Positions 34,136 through 43,927 of a stretch of 64,000 nucleotides of DNA are shown piece by piece (positions within the stretch are counted from its first letter, which is position 1; each line of letters starts with the position of its first letter). The notes under the pieces are model-generated. The model did no database searches, was not told the DNA's origin, and was given only the letters and a program-made list of their open reading frames with translations. Source of the DNA: Tritonibacter mobilis. Lineage in GTDB: Bacteria > Pseudomonadota > Alphaproteobacteria > Rhodobacterales > Rhodobacteraceae. The translations under genes and the position numbers were made by a program. The stretch is taken from contig NZ_LNWY01000012.1 of assembly GCF_001681715.1 (NCBI RefSeq), positions 124,001 to 188,000 on the forward strand, read 5' to 3'.

Positions 34136-34173
34136 ACTTTAATGCATATTGGTTTGGACCAATTCACATCGGA

Positions 34174-35439
34174 TTACCCGGCGGTGGCAGATTCCTTTTC
34201 ATCCGCGTGGATCATCAGCGGCTGCGCCTCAGAGGTGACCGCCTCTTCATTCACAACCACTTTGGTGACGCTTTCCATTCCCGGCAGCTCGAACATGGTA
34301 TCGAGCAGAATGTCCTCAAGGATGGAACGCAGACCCCGCGCACCGGTTTTACGCTCGATGGCCTTTTTGGCAATCGAAGAGAGGGCTTCGTCGGTGAAGT
34401 CCAGCTCGGTATCTTCCAGTTCAAAGAGACGCTGATACTGTTTGACCAGAGCGTTCTTAGGCTTGGTCAGGATGGTGATCAGCGCATCCTCGTCCAGATC
34501 TTCCAGTGTTGCCAGAACCGGCAAACGGCCGACAAATTCCGGGATCAGGCCGAACTTCAGCAGATCTTCGGGTTCCAGATCGCGGAAAGTCTCGCCCACG
34601 CCAGCGTCGCTCTCGTCGCGCACATCCGCGCCAAAGCCCATAGCAGAGCCCTTGCCACGCTGCTTGATGATGCGATCAAGACCGGCAAATGCACCGCCGC
34701 AGATGAACAGAATGTTGGTGGTGTCCACTTGCAGGAATTCCTGTTGCGGATGCTTGCGCCCCCCCTGTGGCGGCACAGAGGCCACGGTGCCTTCCATCAG
34801 CTTCAGAAGCGCTTGCTGCACCCCCTCGCCCGACACGTCACGGGTGATGGACGGGTTTTCGGACTTGCGGGTGATCTTGTCGACCTCGTCGATGTAGACG
34901 ATGCCGCGCTGCGCGCGCTCGACGTTGTATTCCGACGCCTGCAACAGCTTCAGGATGATGTTCTCGACATCCTCACCCACATAGCCCGCCTCGGTGAGCG
35001 TGGTGGCATCCGCCATGGTGAAGGGCACATCCAGAATGCGCGCAAGGGTTTGCGCCAGCAGAGTTTTACCGCAACCCGTGGGGCCGATCAGCAGGATGTT
35101 GGACTTTGAAAGTTCAATATCATTGCCGGCCTTCTGGGCATGATTCAGACGTTTGTAGTGGTTGTGGACCGCCACCGACAGCACACGCTTTGCCGTCGCC
35201 TGACCAATCACATAATCATCCAGAACATCGCAAATATCCTTCGGTGTCGGCACACCGTCGGTTGCTTTCATCCCGGAGGCTTTTGTCTCCTCGCGGATGA
35301 TGTCCATGCACAGCTCAACGCATTCATCACAGATGAACACGGTCGGGCCTGCAATCAGCTTTCGCACCTCATGCTGGCTCTTGCCGCAAAAGCTGCAGTA
35401 AAGCGTGTTCTTGCTGTCGCCGCTCGAGTTCGTCGCCAT
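34174..35439 (-). CDS. clpX: ATP-dependent Clp protease ATP-binding subunit ClpX
   Basis: The 421-residue AAA+ unfoldase that feeds substrates to ClpP. The zinc finger ([11 protein letters not shown] and CDECVELC), Walker [17 protein letters not shown] pore loop, Walker [10 protein letters not shown] and the IGF-type loop region are all normal. It follows clpP by 152 bases on the same strand, with a hairpin between them at 35535-35571. Confidence 0.98.
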   Translation of the reverse strand: MATNSSGDSKNTLYCSFCGKSQHEVRKLIAGPTVFICDECVELCMDIIREETKASGMKATDGVPTPKDICDVLDDYVIGQATAKRVLSVAVHNHYKRLNHAQKAGNDIELSKSNILLIGPTGCGKTLLAQTLARILDVPFTMADATTLTEAGYVGEDVENIILKLLQASEYNVERAQRGIVYIDEVDKITRKSENPSITRDVSGEGVQQALLKLMEGTVASVPPQGGRKHPQQEFLQVDTTNILFICGGAFAGLDRIIKQRGKGSAMGFGADVRDESDAGVGETFRDLEPEDLLKFGLIPEFVGRLPVLATLEDLDEDALITILTKPKNALVKQYQRLFELEDTELDFTDEALSSIAKKAIERKTGARGLRSILEDILLDTMFELPGMESVTKVVVNEEAVTSEAQPLMIHADEKESATAG

Positions 35440-35534
35440 GGTCTACCTTTCCATCCGCCTCGGGGCCAGCGCGTGTCAATTTGCCCCGATGTCCAGCCAG
35501 CTTAGGACAGCTCCCAACTGGCCACAATGTCAAA

Positions 35535-35571
35535 TTGTGCTCCCTTGAACACATTGATGAAGGGAGCACAA
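35535..35571 (-). terminator. Hairpin between clpP and clpX
   Basis: TTGTGCTCCCTT (35535-35546) and AAGGGAGCACAA (35560-35571) form a perfect 12-bp stem with a 13-base loop, 20 bases after the clpP stop on the minus strand. A short ATTTG follows it. It may end some clpP transcripts or act as a processing point, giving clpX a separate level. Confidence 0.65.
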
Positions 35572-35590
35572 AGCCCGTGCACAGACCGGC

Positions 35591-36223
35591 TTAGCTTTCT
35601 TCGTCTTCCGCTTTGACGCGGTTTTCGACGATTTCGTCGATCAGGCCAAATTCCTTGGCTTGTTCCGGCGACATGAAATTGTCACGTTCCAGCGCCTTTT
35701 CAATGGTGTCGTAGTCCTGACCGGTGTGTTTTACGTAAATCTCGTTCAGGCGACGCTTCAGCTTCAGCGTTTCTTCAGCGTGGATCATGATATCCGTCGC
35801 CTGACCCTGATAGCCACCGGACGGCTGGTGCACCATCACACGCGAATTCGGCAGGCTGAACCGCATGCCCGCCTCACCGGCAGTAAGCAGCAAGGAGCCC
35901 ATGGAGGCCGCCTGACCGATTACCAGCGTCGACACCTTCGGCTTGATGTACTGCATGGTATCATAGATCGACAGACCCGACGTCACCACGCCACCGGGCG
36001 AGTTAATGTACATCGAAATTTCTTTCGACGGGTTTTCTGCCTCAAGGTGCAAAAGCTGCGCCACGATCAGCGAGGACATGCCGTCATGCACCGGACCGTT
36101 GAGGAAGATGATACGCTCCTTCAACAGGCGCGAGAAAATGTCATATGCGCGCTCGCCCCGGCTGGTCTGCTCAACGACCATCGGCACGAGTGTGTTCATG
36201 TATGTTTCTGTTGGATCAATCAT
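35591..36223 (-). CDS. clpP: ATP-dependent Clp protease proteolytic subunit
   Basis: The 210-residue serine peptidase of the ClpP tetradecamer. Catalytic residues are S107 in GQAASMGS, H132 in VMVHQPSGG and the aspartate in the last third; the helix pattern YINSPGG and the C-terminal [14 protein letters not shown] are standard. The start at 36223 has AGGCAGG close upstream; the longer frame from 36259 has no ribosome site. It is divergent from a GlxA-type regulator. Confidence 0.97.
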   Translation of the reverse strand: MIDPTETYMNTLVPMVVEQTSRGERAYDIFSRLLKERIIFLNGPVHDGMSSLIVAQLLHLEAENPSKEISMYINSPGGVVTSGLSIYDTMQYIKPKVSTLVIGQAASMGSLLLTAGEAGMRFSLPNSRVMVHQPSGGYQGQATDIMIHAEETLKLKRRLNEIYVKHTGQDYDTIEKALERDNFMSPEQAKEFGLIDEIVENRVKAEDEES

Positions 36224-36517
36224 TGGACCTGCCTGTCTTAGGATCATGACGGGCACCATACCCGACAGAGGATTACCCGAGTCTTAGTATTGCGAAAAAT
36301 GGGCTGCAAGAGGTGCGCCTGCATTTTCGCTTAAGCGTGACGGTGGAATACCAATGAACACCCCGCCTCAGCATCTTTGCAGAAAAAAGCAAGGTGTCGT
36401 AATTCGCCGTGCCAAGGTCGGATTATCCCGGCACCTGTCGCGGCGGCGGCGATAGCTGATAAATGTGACAGAGATTTATCTTTGCCCGCAGCCAGTACCT
36501 CCCTGATGGACCAGCCC

Positions 36518-37525
36518 ATGTCTGATGACAGTTTTGTTCAAAAAGGCGCAGCCGCCACGCTTTCGGTGCCGCACATAGGTGAGCCACAGGATTTCTATTT
36601 CCTGCTGCTGCCCAAAGCCACGATGTTGCCGGTCGCCGCCGCGATCGAACCTCTCAGAATCGCAAATCAGGTCACAAATACAAAGCTTTACCGCTGGTAC
36701 ATTATGACCGAGGACGGCGCGCCCCTACGCTGTTCCAACGGCATGGTGGTCACGCCCGACATGCCGCTTGCAGCGCTTCCGTCGGATGCGATGGGCTTTG
36801 TTTGCGCAGGCGTAGAGCCACAAGAGACCGCAAGCGATACGACCCTCAACTGGCTGCGGCGCGAGCATCGCTTTGGCCGCAAACTTGGCGGCATTTGCAC
36901 CGGAGCATTTGCACTGGCACAGGCCGGTCTCATCAAGGATCAGCCTTTTACGCTTCATTGGGAAAACCAGCCCGGCTTTGTGGAGCGCTTTGAACACCTG
37001 AAGCCCTCGCCCAATATTTATGAAATTGCCGGAAATTTGATGACCTGTGGCGGCGGTAGCGCTGCAACCGACATGATGCTGACCCTGATCGAGCAACGCC
37101 ATGGCAAGCAATTGGCCATAATTGTTGCAGATATGTGTCTACATGTGCGCTCCACCTCGGGGGCCGCGCCGCAAAAATCCAATTACGCCGTTGCCATCGG
37201 CAGTCGAAATCAGCGCCTGCTGAGCGCTTTGCAACTTATGCAAGAATCAATAGAAGAGCCGCTGTCGATTGGCGCGCTGTGCACCCGGCTGGACATTTCG
37301 CGTCGGCAGTTGGAGCGGCTGTTTTCGCGTTATCTCGATCAAAGCCCGATGCATGTTTATGCCGACATGCGTCTGAGCCACGCCTTTGCCTTGATGAATG
37401 AAACCTCAATGTCCGTGACCCAAATCGCCTTGGCCTCCGGGTTCAATTCCGCCACGCATTTCTCGCGTCAATTCAAACGTAAATTCGGCGCAAGCCCGCA
37501 TTTCTTCCGCAAAGGCTGGGCCTGA
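36518..37525 (+). CDS. GlxA-family AraC-type regulator (DJ-1/PfpI domain)
   Basis: A 335-residue regulator with an N-terminal DJ-1/PfpI-type domain (FYFLLLPKATMLPVAAAIEPLRIAN, then GICTGAFALAQAGL with the cysteine elbow) and a C-terminal AraC helix-turn-helix (LSIGALCTRLDISRRQLERLF, then VTQIALASGFNSATHFSRQF). Relatives include regulators of arginine, carnitine and glycine betaine use, so a nitrogen-containing ligand is possible; this is inference. Start is uncertain between ATG 36506 and ATG 36518; neither has a good ribosome site. Confidence 0.88.
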   Translation: MSDDSFVQKGAAATLSVPHIGEPQDFYFLLLPKATMLPVAAAIEPLRIANQVTNTKLYRWYIMTEDGAPLRCSNGMVVTPDMPLAALPSDAMGFVCAGVEPQETASDTTLNWLRREHRFGRKLGGICTGAFALAQAGLIKDQPFTLHWENQPGFVERFEHLKPSPNIYEIAGNLMTCGGGSAATDMMLTLIEQRHGKQLAIIVADMCLHVRSTSGAAPQKSNYAVAIGSRNQRLLSALQLMQESIEEPLSIGALCTRLDISRRQLERLFSRYLDQSPMHVYADMRLSHAFALMNETSMSVTQIALASGFNSATHFSRQFKRKFGASPHFFRKGWA

Positions 37526-37671
37526 TCCGCAATACACCACACAGCTCATGGGCCAAACTTTCGGTCAGAGGAGGTATGAGGGGTTACGACGGGGTACCCA
37601 CTGAATTGTGACGAGTATTTCAGCCACTTCGCGCGTAGACCATGTATCAACCCTCATTGAAGGAGCCCCAC

Positions 37672-38166
37672 ATGGTCCTCCCCCTCGCCCAACTCAAACG
37701 CCTCGCCGCAGGTCTCTTATTGGCTGCAACACTCGCCGCCCCTGTTGCGGCGGAAATCCCCGCGCACGAAGGCTGGGCCATCCATGCCAGCACCAAGGAT
37801 TACCAAACACTGCTCGCCGATCTGAAAGCGGCGGTCAAAGCGCAGAACATGGGCGTGGTGACGGAGGCCGGGCCAACGGGCGCTGCCGCCGCCCGCGGCA
37901 TCACCATCCCCGGCAACCGCGTCGTCGGGGTCTTTGCCAATGACTACGCAGTGCAGATCCTTGAACTCTCCACCGCCGCCATGATCGAGGCCCCCATCCG
38001 CTTTTACGTCACCGAAGAGGAGGACGGCACCGCGACGCTCTCCTATAAAACACCAAGCCATGTCTTTGCCCCCTATGTGCCAGAAGCAGGAGAGAAACTC
38101 TCTGCCGTGGCCACGCGGCTCGACGCGGTGTTCAGCGCGATTGCCACGGCCGCCCTGCGCGAATGA
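37672..38166 (+). CDS. DUF302 domain protein with signal peptide
   Basis: A 164-residue protein. The N-terminal part (LKRLAAGLLLAATLAAPVAA) is a signal peptide, so the domain is periplasmic. The DUF302 pattern follows: TKDYQTLLADLKAAVKAQNMGVVTEAG, then GNRVVGVFANDYAVQILELS and the closing FYVTEEEDGTATLSYKTPSHVFAPY. Function of the family is unknown. AAGGAG eight bases before ATG 37672 supports the start. It is followed after 32 bases by the TPP enzyme gene on the same strand, so it is probably the first gene of the unit. Confidence 0.82.
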   Translation: MVLPLAQLKRLAAGLLLAATLAAPVAAEIPAHEGWAIHASTKDYQTLLADLKAAVKAQNMGVVTEAGPTGAAAARGITIPGNRVVGVFANDYAVQILELSTAAMIEAPIRFYVTEEEDGTATLSYKTPSHVFAPYVPEAGEKLSAVATRLDAVFSAIATAALRE

Positions 38167-38198
38167 TCCTTTTGACGACAAACTGATACGGACTTTTG

Positions 38199-39812
38199 AT
38201 GACCCAATCTCTTCGCGCCGCCGATGTTCTGGCCCGCCGTCTTTATGATGCAGGCTGCCGCCACGCCTTTGGCATGCCCGGCGGCGAAGTTCTGACCCTT
38301 GTGGACGCGCTCACCCGTGCCGGGATCCGTTTCCACCTCGCCAAGCACGAAAACTGCGCCGGGTTTATGGGCGAAGGCGTGCATCATAGCGATGGGGCTC
38401 CCGCTATTCTGGTGGCGACACTTGGCCCCGGCGCGCTGAACGGGGTCAATGTGGTGGCCAATGCCCATCAGGACCGGGTGCCAATGCTGGTGCTGACCGG
38501 CTGCGTCGATGCGGATGAGGCGCAGACCTACACCCATCAGGTGCTCGACCAGCAGGCGGTTTTTGCACCGATCACCAAAGCCAGCTTCCGCCTTGATGCA
38601 GCCGCTGCCGATGTGATCGCCGACAAGGCCGTCGCCATCGCCACCGAGGCCCGACAGGGACCGGTTCACATCGATGTGCCGATCACGGTGGCCAATGCCC
38701 CCGCCACAGAACGCAACATCCGCCGCGCGCCTGCCGGAGCAACCGCGCCTGCAGGGGCAACACTGGCGCAGGCGCATGATTGGCTGAGGGAGGCCGCGCG
38801 CCCGCTTGCGGTTATTGGCCTGGATGCGCTGCTGCCCGGTGGCCCGGAGGCGGTCGCGGCCTTTATCGAGGCCCGCCAGATCCCCTTTGTCACCACCTAC
38901 AAGGCCAAGGGCATCCTGTCTGAAGATCATCCCCTGTGCCTCGGTGGTGCTGGCCTCTCGCCGCTAGCGGACCGACATCTGCTGCCGGTCGTGGAGGCCT
39001 CGGACCTCATCCTCTGCATCGGGTATGACCCGATCGAGATGCGCACTGGCTGGCGCGATTCCTGGGACGTGGCCCGCACCCGCGTGATCGACATCACACC
39101 AGAATCCAATACCCATTACATGCATCAATCCAGCCTGCCGTTGGTGGCCGACATCCCCGCCACACTGGCAGCCCTCGCGGTTGCACCCCAGCCCGCAACC
39201 CTCTGGTCCGGCGTCGCAATTCCCGACACGCAAAAGGCCCTCGCCGAGGCCTTCCCGCGCTCTGACGACTGGGGCCCGGCCGGCGTGATCGCGCAATGCA
39301 TCGAAAGCCTGCCCGCCGATACGCTGCTCACCGCCGACAGCGGCGCGCACCGTATTTTGCTCAGCCAGATGTGGCCCTGCACGGAGCCGCGTCAACTGGT
39401 ACAATCCTCTGGCCTGTGCACCATGGGCTGTGCTCTACCGCTCGCCATGGGGCGCAAGCTTGCAGATCCTGACCGCACCGTTGTTAGCTTCTCCGGCGAT
39501 GCGGGGTTCCTGATGGTGGCGGGTGAGTTGGCAACCGCTGCAGAAATGGGGCTTGCGCCGATTTTCGTTGTCTTTGTCGATGCCTCGCTTGCCCTGATCG
39601 ATCTCAAGCAACGTCAGCGCCAACTTCCCAATGCTGGGGTGGATTTTGGCCGCCACGACTTTGCCGCCATCGGCCGCGCCTTTGGTGGTGAGGGTCACAC
39701 AGTCCGCAACCGCAAGGAGTTGAAGACCGCCCTTGACCTTGCCGTCAAAGCAGAGACATTCACGGTGATCGCCGCTGAAATTGACAAGGAAGCTTACGAT
39801 GGCCGCATCTGA
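38199..39812 (+). CDS. Thiamine diphosphate-dependent enzyme, acetolactate synthase-like
   Basis: A 537-residue TPP enzyme. The catalytic glutamate is E51 in FHLAKHENCAGFMGEG, the central domain follows, and the TPP/Mg site is GDAGFLMVAGELATAAEMG. The following stretch ends in LALIDLKQRQRQLPN where biosynthetic acetolactate synthases have an Asn-rich NN loop, so the GDG-N spacing is not typical of them. Next to a CoA-transferase it could be a decarboxylase or lyase that acts on a 2-oxo or 2-hydroxyacyl-CoA acid, comparable in layout to the oxalyl-CoA pair. I do not name a substrate. ATG 38199 is the start; CGGA lies seven bases before. Confidence 0.85.
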   Translation: MTQSLRAADVLARRLYDAGCRHAFGMPGGEVLTLVDALTRAGIRFHLAKHENCAGFMGEGVHHSDGAPAILVATLGPGALNGVNVVANAHQDRVPMLVLTGCVDADEAQTYTHQVLDQQAVFAPITKASFRLDAAAADVIADKAVAIATEARQGPVHIDVPITVANAPATERNIRRAPAGATAPAGATLAQAHDWLREAARPLAVIGLDALLPGGPEAVAAFIEARQIPFVTTYKAKGILSEDHPLCLGGAGLSPLADRHLLPVVEASDLILCIGYDPIEMRTGWRDSWDVARTRVIDITPESNTHYMHQSSLPLVADIPATLAALAVAPQPATLWSGVAIPDTQKALAEAFPRSDDWGPAGVIAQCIESLPADTLLTADSGAHRILLSQMWPCTEPRQLVQSSGLCTMGCALPLAMGRKLADPDRTVVSFSGDAGFLMVAGELATAAEMGLAPIFVVFVDASLALIDLKQRQRQLPNAGVDFGRHDFAAIGRAFGGEGHTVRNRKELKTALDLAVKAETFTVIAAEIDKEAYDGRI

Positions 39813-40998
39813 ATTCTCGCCCGCCGCCGCTCTGCCACATGGCGCGCTCAAGGGCGTGAAGGTGCTCGATCTGTCGCGCATCCTCGCAGGCCCCACCGCG
39901 ACGCAGCTTCTGGGCGATCTTGGCGCGGATGTGATCAAGGTGGAAAACCCCTCCTCCGGCGGCGACGACACCCGCCAATGGGGCAAGAGCGTCGCAGAAG
40001 ACGCTGATCTTACGCCCTATTTCATGGCCGCCAACCGCAACAAACGCTCACTCGCGCTTGATATTTCCAAACCCGAAGGACAGGATATCATTCGCCGCCT
40101 TGCGGCGCAGGCCGATGTGCTGGTGGAGAACTTCAAACCCGGCGGGCTGGCCAAATACGGGCTGGATTACGCCTCCCTCCGCGAGAGCTGTCCCCGTCTG
40201 GTCTATGCGTCCATATCGGGCTACGGCCAGACCGGCCCCAACCGCGAAAAGCCCGGCTATGACCTGATGGCGCAGGGCTATGGTGGCATCATGTCCCTGA
40301 CCGGCGACCCCGAGGGCGCGCCGGTCAAGGTCGGCGTCGGCATCGCGGATGTGATGTGCGGCATGTACGCCACTATCGGCATCCTCTCGGCGCTGCGCCA
40401 CCGCGACCTCACCGGCGAAGGACAGCAGGTGGAGCTGGCGCTGGTGGACGCGCAGATCGCTTGGCTCATCAATGAGGGGGTGAGCTACCTCAACACCGGC
40501 CAAAAACCGCTGCGCCGGGGCAATGAACACCCCTCGATCATGCCCTATGGCACCTATGAAACCCGCGATGGCCATGTGATCCTTGCGGTGGGAAATGACA
40601 GCCAGTTCCGCCGTTTCATGGCGTTCCTCGCCCTTGAGGGGCTGGCAGATGATCCCCGCTTTGCCACCAATCCCGCCCGCCTTGAAAATCGCGGCGCGCT
40701 GAATGACATCCTGATCCCCGCACTCCGGCGCTACAGCACCGATGAGGTGATCACGGCGATGGAGGCGGCAAAGGTCCCGGTCGGCCCGGTGAAGACCCTC
40801 GATCAGGTGTTTGAAACCGATCAGGTTGCGGCGCGCGAGATGGTGGTGACTATGCAATCGGGTGACACCCCGTTGCGCCTTTTGGGCAATCCGCTCAAAT
40901 TCTCACGCACCCCGGTTACATACCGCAAATCGCCCCCTATATGCGGCGCAGACAGCGACGAGATTCTCGCCACTGATACGCCTTTTAAGGACGACTGA
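39799..40998 (+). CDS. CaiB/BaiF family (class III) CoA-transferase
   Basis: A 399-residue CoA-transferase. It has the family opening GVKVLDLSRILAGPTATQLLGDLGADVIKVE, the pattern YFMAANRNKRSLALDI, and NFKPGGLAKYGLDYASL. An aspartate in GVGIADVMCGMYATIG is the catalytic residue. The start at ATG 39799 follows AAGGA and lies inside the end of the TPP enzyme gene (14-base overlap), so translation is coupled. Class III enzymes move CoA between two acids; formyl-CoA:oxalate and carnitine enzymes are the best known, and neither can be chosen here. Confidence 0.88.
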   Translation: MAASEFSPAAALPHGALKGVKVLDLSRILAGPTATQLLGDLGADVIKVENPSSGGDDTRQWGKSVAEDADLTPYFMAANRNKRSLALDISKPEGQDIIRRLAAQADVLVENFKPGGLAKYGLDYASLRESCPRLVYASISGYGQTGPNREKPGYDLMAQGYGGIMSLTGDPEGAPVKVGVGIADVMCGMYATIGILSALRHRDLTGEGQQVELALVDAQIAWLINEGVSYLNTGQKPLRRGNEHPSIMPYGTYETRDGHVILAVGNDSQFRRFMAFLALEGLADDPRFATNPARLENRGALNDILIPALRRYSTDEVITAMEAAKVPVGPVKTLDQVFETDQVAAREMVVTMQSGDTPLRLLGNPLKFSRTPVTYRKSPPICGADSDEILATDTPFKDD

Positions 40999-41262
40999 AA
41001 TAGACAAGATTGCTGCGGGCCCGCGGGGCCGTTTCGCAATGTTACAAAACTCGGTGCCACGGCGCTCGCGTGCTGCCTCAAACAGCGCAAGCCCGGGTAT
41101 TTGTGCCAATTTTTGCTCATCTCACCCCGTTTTCATGTCAGTTTCCTGCCGAAACCCACACGCGCCTTCACCAAAGCGCGAGCTGGGGGCGCGCGGTGTA
41201 AACCACTCCGCTAGCATCACTTTTGACACCTGTATTTATCAGCTTGCGAAAGTGACCCGCCC

Positions 41263-42627
41263 ATGACCCAGGATATCTTCGGACAGGATTGCAGCCTCAC
41301 CGATCCCCGCGCGCTCAACGAGTGGAACGGGGCCCAACTGGGCGTGCTCGCCCATGCAGCGCGCACCGCAAACCATCTTGGTGCCGTGCTGGAAGCCGCC
41401 CCCGATTTTGCGCTGGGTCAGGCCATCAAGGGGCTGTCGCTCCTGATGCTGGGACGTGCGGAACTGGTGCCAACCGCGCGCGAGGCCCTCGCAACCGCAA
41501 AGACCGCCTATGAAGGCGCATTGCCGCGTGAACGCAAATATGTGGACGCACTGGAGGCATGGCTCGCCGGGCATCCCTCACGCGCGATCAGCTGCATGGA
41601 GGAGGTGCTGACCCACCACCCCTGCGACACGCTGGCGATGAAACTGAGCCACGGCATCCGGTTTATCCTCGGGGATGCGCGCGGTATGCGGGCCTCGGTC
41701 GAACGTGTGCTACCCGCCTATTCCACCGCACACGCAGGTCATGGCTACCTTTTGGGCTGTCACGCCTTTGCGCTGGAGGAAACCGGCGAATATGACCGCG
41801 CCGAGATCACCGGGCGTCAGGCGCTGTGGACCGCGCCGGATGACGCCTGGGGCCTGCATGCGGTGGCGCATGTGCATGACATGACCGGCAATGCCAAAAC
41901 CGGCCTTGGCTGGCTCAGCGGGCGCGAGGACGCTTGGGCGCATTGCAACAACTTCCGCTACCACGTCTGGTGGCACAAGGCCCTGATGCATCTGGACCTT
42001 GGCCAGATCGACGAGGTGATGCGGCTTTATGACGACGAGGTACGCAAGGACAAGACCGACGACTACCGCGATATTTCCAACGCCACCTCGCTGCTGATGC
42101 GGCTGGAACTGGACGGCGTCAATGTCGGGGATCGCTGGGACGAACTGGCAGACCTCTGCGACAAGCGGACCGAGGATGGCAGCCTGATCTTTGCGGATCT
42201 GCATTACCTGCTGGCGCTGGTCGGCGGAGATCGCGCATCGGCGACGAACCGCCTGATCCGGCGGATACACGCCGATGGTGCGCAAGCCTCCACTGAAGCC
42301 GCGCAAAGAATGGCCGACCCGGGCTGCATTGTTGCAAAGGGGCTTGAGGCTTTTGGGGAAGGCGACTACGGCACAGCTTTCGGTTACCTCGCTAAGTCAC
42401 GGGATTCGTTGCAACTTGCAGGTGGCAGTCACGCCCAACGGGATGTCTTCGAACGAATGACAATCGACGCAGGGCTGCGGGCAGGCAACTGGACGCAAGT
42501 GGAGGCCATTCTCGACGATAGACGGGCCAAACGTGGGGGGGCTGAGGACAATTACGCGATTGCCCGTCGCACTTTGATTGCATCCGCACGGAACAACGGC
42601 GGGGCTCAGAGCGTTCCGGCGGAGTAA
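41263..42627 (+). CDS. TTC38-like tetratricopeptide-repeat protein
   Basis: A 454-residue soluble helical protein of the TTC38 family, with several degenerate tetratricopeptide repeats (for example AGHGYLLGCHAFALEETGEYDRAE and FRYHVWWHKALMHLDLGQIDEV). It has no catalytic motif. It begins with a TTGACA-containing upstream region but I see no clear -10. It stands just upstream of opgC on the same strand with only 22 bases between, so it may be the first gene of that unit; a role in glucan synthesis is not established. Confidence 0.82.
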   Translation: MTQDIFGQDCSLTDPRALNEWNGAQLGVLAHAARTANHLGAVLEAAPDFALGQAIKGLSLLMLGRAELVPTAREALATAKTAYEGALPRERKYVDALEAWLAGHPSRAISCMEEVLTHHPCDTLAMKLSHGIRFILGDARGMRASVERVLPAYSTAHAGHGYLLGCHAFALEETGEYDRAEITGRQALWTAPDDAWGLHAVAHVHDMTGNAKTGLGWLSGREDAWAHCNNFRYHVWWHKALMHLDLGQIDEVMRLYDDEVRKDKTDDYRDISNATSLLMRLELDGVNVGDRWDELADLCDKRTEDGSLIFADLHYLLALVGGDRASATNRLIRRIHADGAQASTEAAQRMADPGCIVAKGLEAFGEGDYGTAFGYLAKSRDSLQLAGGSHAQRDVFERMTIDAGLRAGNWTQVEAILDDRRAKRGGAEDNYAIARRTLIASARNNGGAQSVPAE

Positions 42628-42649
42628 TCCTTTAGGAGATTTGAAACAG

Positions 42650-43927
42650 ATGGCAGACGTCGCGCCTTTCCCGGCGCCCGATAAGGGCAGCGCTTCCCGC
42701 GCCGCCGCCAACACAATGAGCGCGCCACCCGATGGAGCGGCCGCTCTTCCTCGCCCCCGCGATCCGCGTCTCGACTTTTATCGTGGCATCGCAATGTTTA
42801 TCATCCTTTGCGCCCATATCCCCGGCAACCGCTGGACTGGCTGGATACCCGCCCGGTTTGGGTTCTCCGACGCGACCGAGATTTTTGTGTTCTGCTCGGG
42901 CATGGCCTCGGCCATCGCCTTTGGCGGGTCATTCGCCCGTCATGGCTGGTGGCTTGGCACCGCCCGCGTGGCCTATCGCTGCTGGCAGGTGTTCTGGGCC
43001 CATATCGGCCTGTTTTTCTTCCTCGCCATGTCGATGGCCGCGCTTGATCTCTATGGCGGCTTCGACAAGAGCTATATCGGCTCGCTGAACCTGCACCGGT
43101 TCTTCTCCAACACCACACAGCAGATCGTGGGGATCTTCACCCTCACCTATGTGCCGAACTACTTTGACATCTTGCCGATGTATCTGGTGGTTCTCGCCTT
43201 GATGCCTGCGGTGATGGGGCTCAGAAAAGCAGGGCTTTGGGCCGTGGCCGGATTTAGCATTGCGCTCTGGCTGCTCGCAAACCCCTACATCCTCGGTCTT
43301 GGCCCCAATGGCGTATCACTGCCGGCAGAGCCATGGTCGGATCGTGAATGGTTCTTCAACCCCTTCGGCTGGCAGCTTTTGTTCTTCACAGGCTTTGCCT
43401 TCATGGCCGGCTGGCTGCCAAAACCACCGGTCAGCCGCACTCTCGCCGTGATCGCAGCTGCCTTCCTGATCCTGTCGATGCCCTTTGGCTCGTGGAAAGT
43501 GTTCAGCTGGCTCAATGCTGCAGCACCCGATCTGGGCGAGGCAATTCGCCCCGCATGGACCATCACCGACGAGTGGCGCGAAAAGACAGACTTCGGCCTG
43601 CTGCGCTACATGCACTTTCTGTCGCTGGCGTATCTGGCGTGGCTTGTGGCCGGTGAAAATGGTCAAAACCTCGTGGCGCGCGGCACATCGGCGCTCTCGC
43701 GCCTTTGGGGGCTCGTCATCGCGCTGATCACTAAGGTCGGCCAACAAAGCCTTGCAATCTTTGTGTTTTCCATGGCGCTCGCCCGTTTCATCGGCGCTGC
43801 ACTGGATCAAACAGATCGCGGTATCCTCGTGACTGCCGCTGCAAACCTTGCAGGCTTCGCACTTATCATCGGCTGCGCTTATGGCGCGGCTTGGTTCAAA
43901 TCCCAACCGTGGAGACGCAAACGATGA
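42650..43927 (+). CDS. opgC: OpgC-type membrane protein of osmoregulated periplasmic glucan modification
   Basis: A 425-residue protein with about ten membrane helices. The family start is DPRLDFYRGIAMFIILCAHIPGNRW and the ATEIFVFCSGMASAIAFGG stretch. OpgC adds succinyl or other groups to periplasmic glucans in Rhodobacter and relatives. AGGAGA lies upstream of ATG 42650; the earlier open frame includes no start of this quality. It overlaps opgG by four bases (ATGA). Confidence 0.92.
   Translation: MADVAPFPAPDKGSASRAAANTMSAPPDGAAALPRPRDPRLDFYRGIAMFIILCAHIPGNRWTGWIPARFGFSDATEIFVFCSGMASAIAFGGSFARHGWWLGTARVAYRCWQVFWAHIGLFFFLAMSMAALDLYGGFDKSYIGSLNLHRFFSNTTQQIVGIFTLTYVPNYFDILPMYLVVLALMPAVMGLRKAGLWAVAGFSIALWLLANPYILGLGPNGVSLPAEPWSDREWFFNPFGWQLLFFTGFAFMAGWLPKPPVSRTLAVIAAAFLILSMPFGSWKVFSWLNAAAPDLGEAIRPAWTITDEWREKTDFGLLRYMHFLSLAYLAWLVAGENGQNLVARGTSALSRLWGLVIALITKVGQQSLAIFVFSMALARFIGAALDQTDRGILVTAAANLAGFALIIGCAYGAAWFKSQPWRRKR

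Noticed and set aside
38199-40998. Oxalyl-CoA decarboxylase and formyl-CoA transferase pair
   Set aside because: The layout is similar, but the region after the TPP motif and the lengths do not give a confident match; kept as an unassigned pair.
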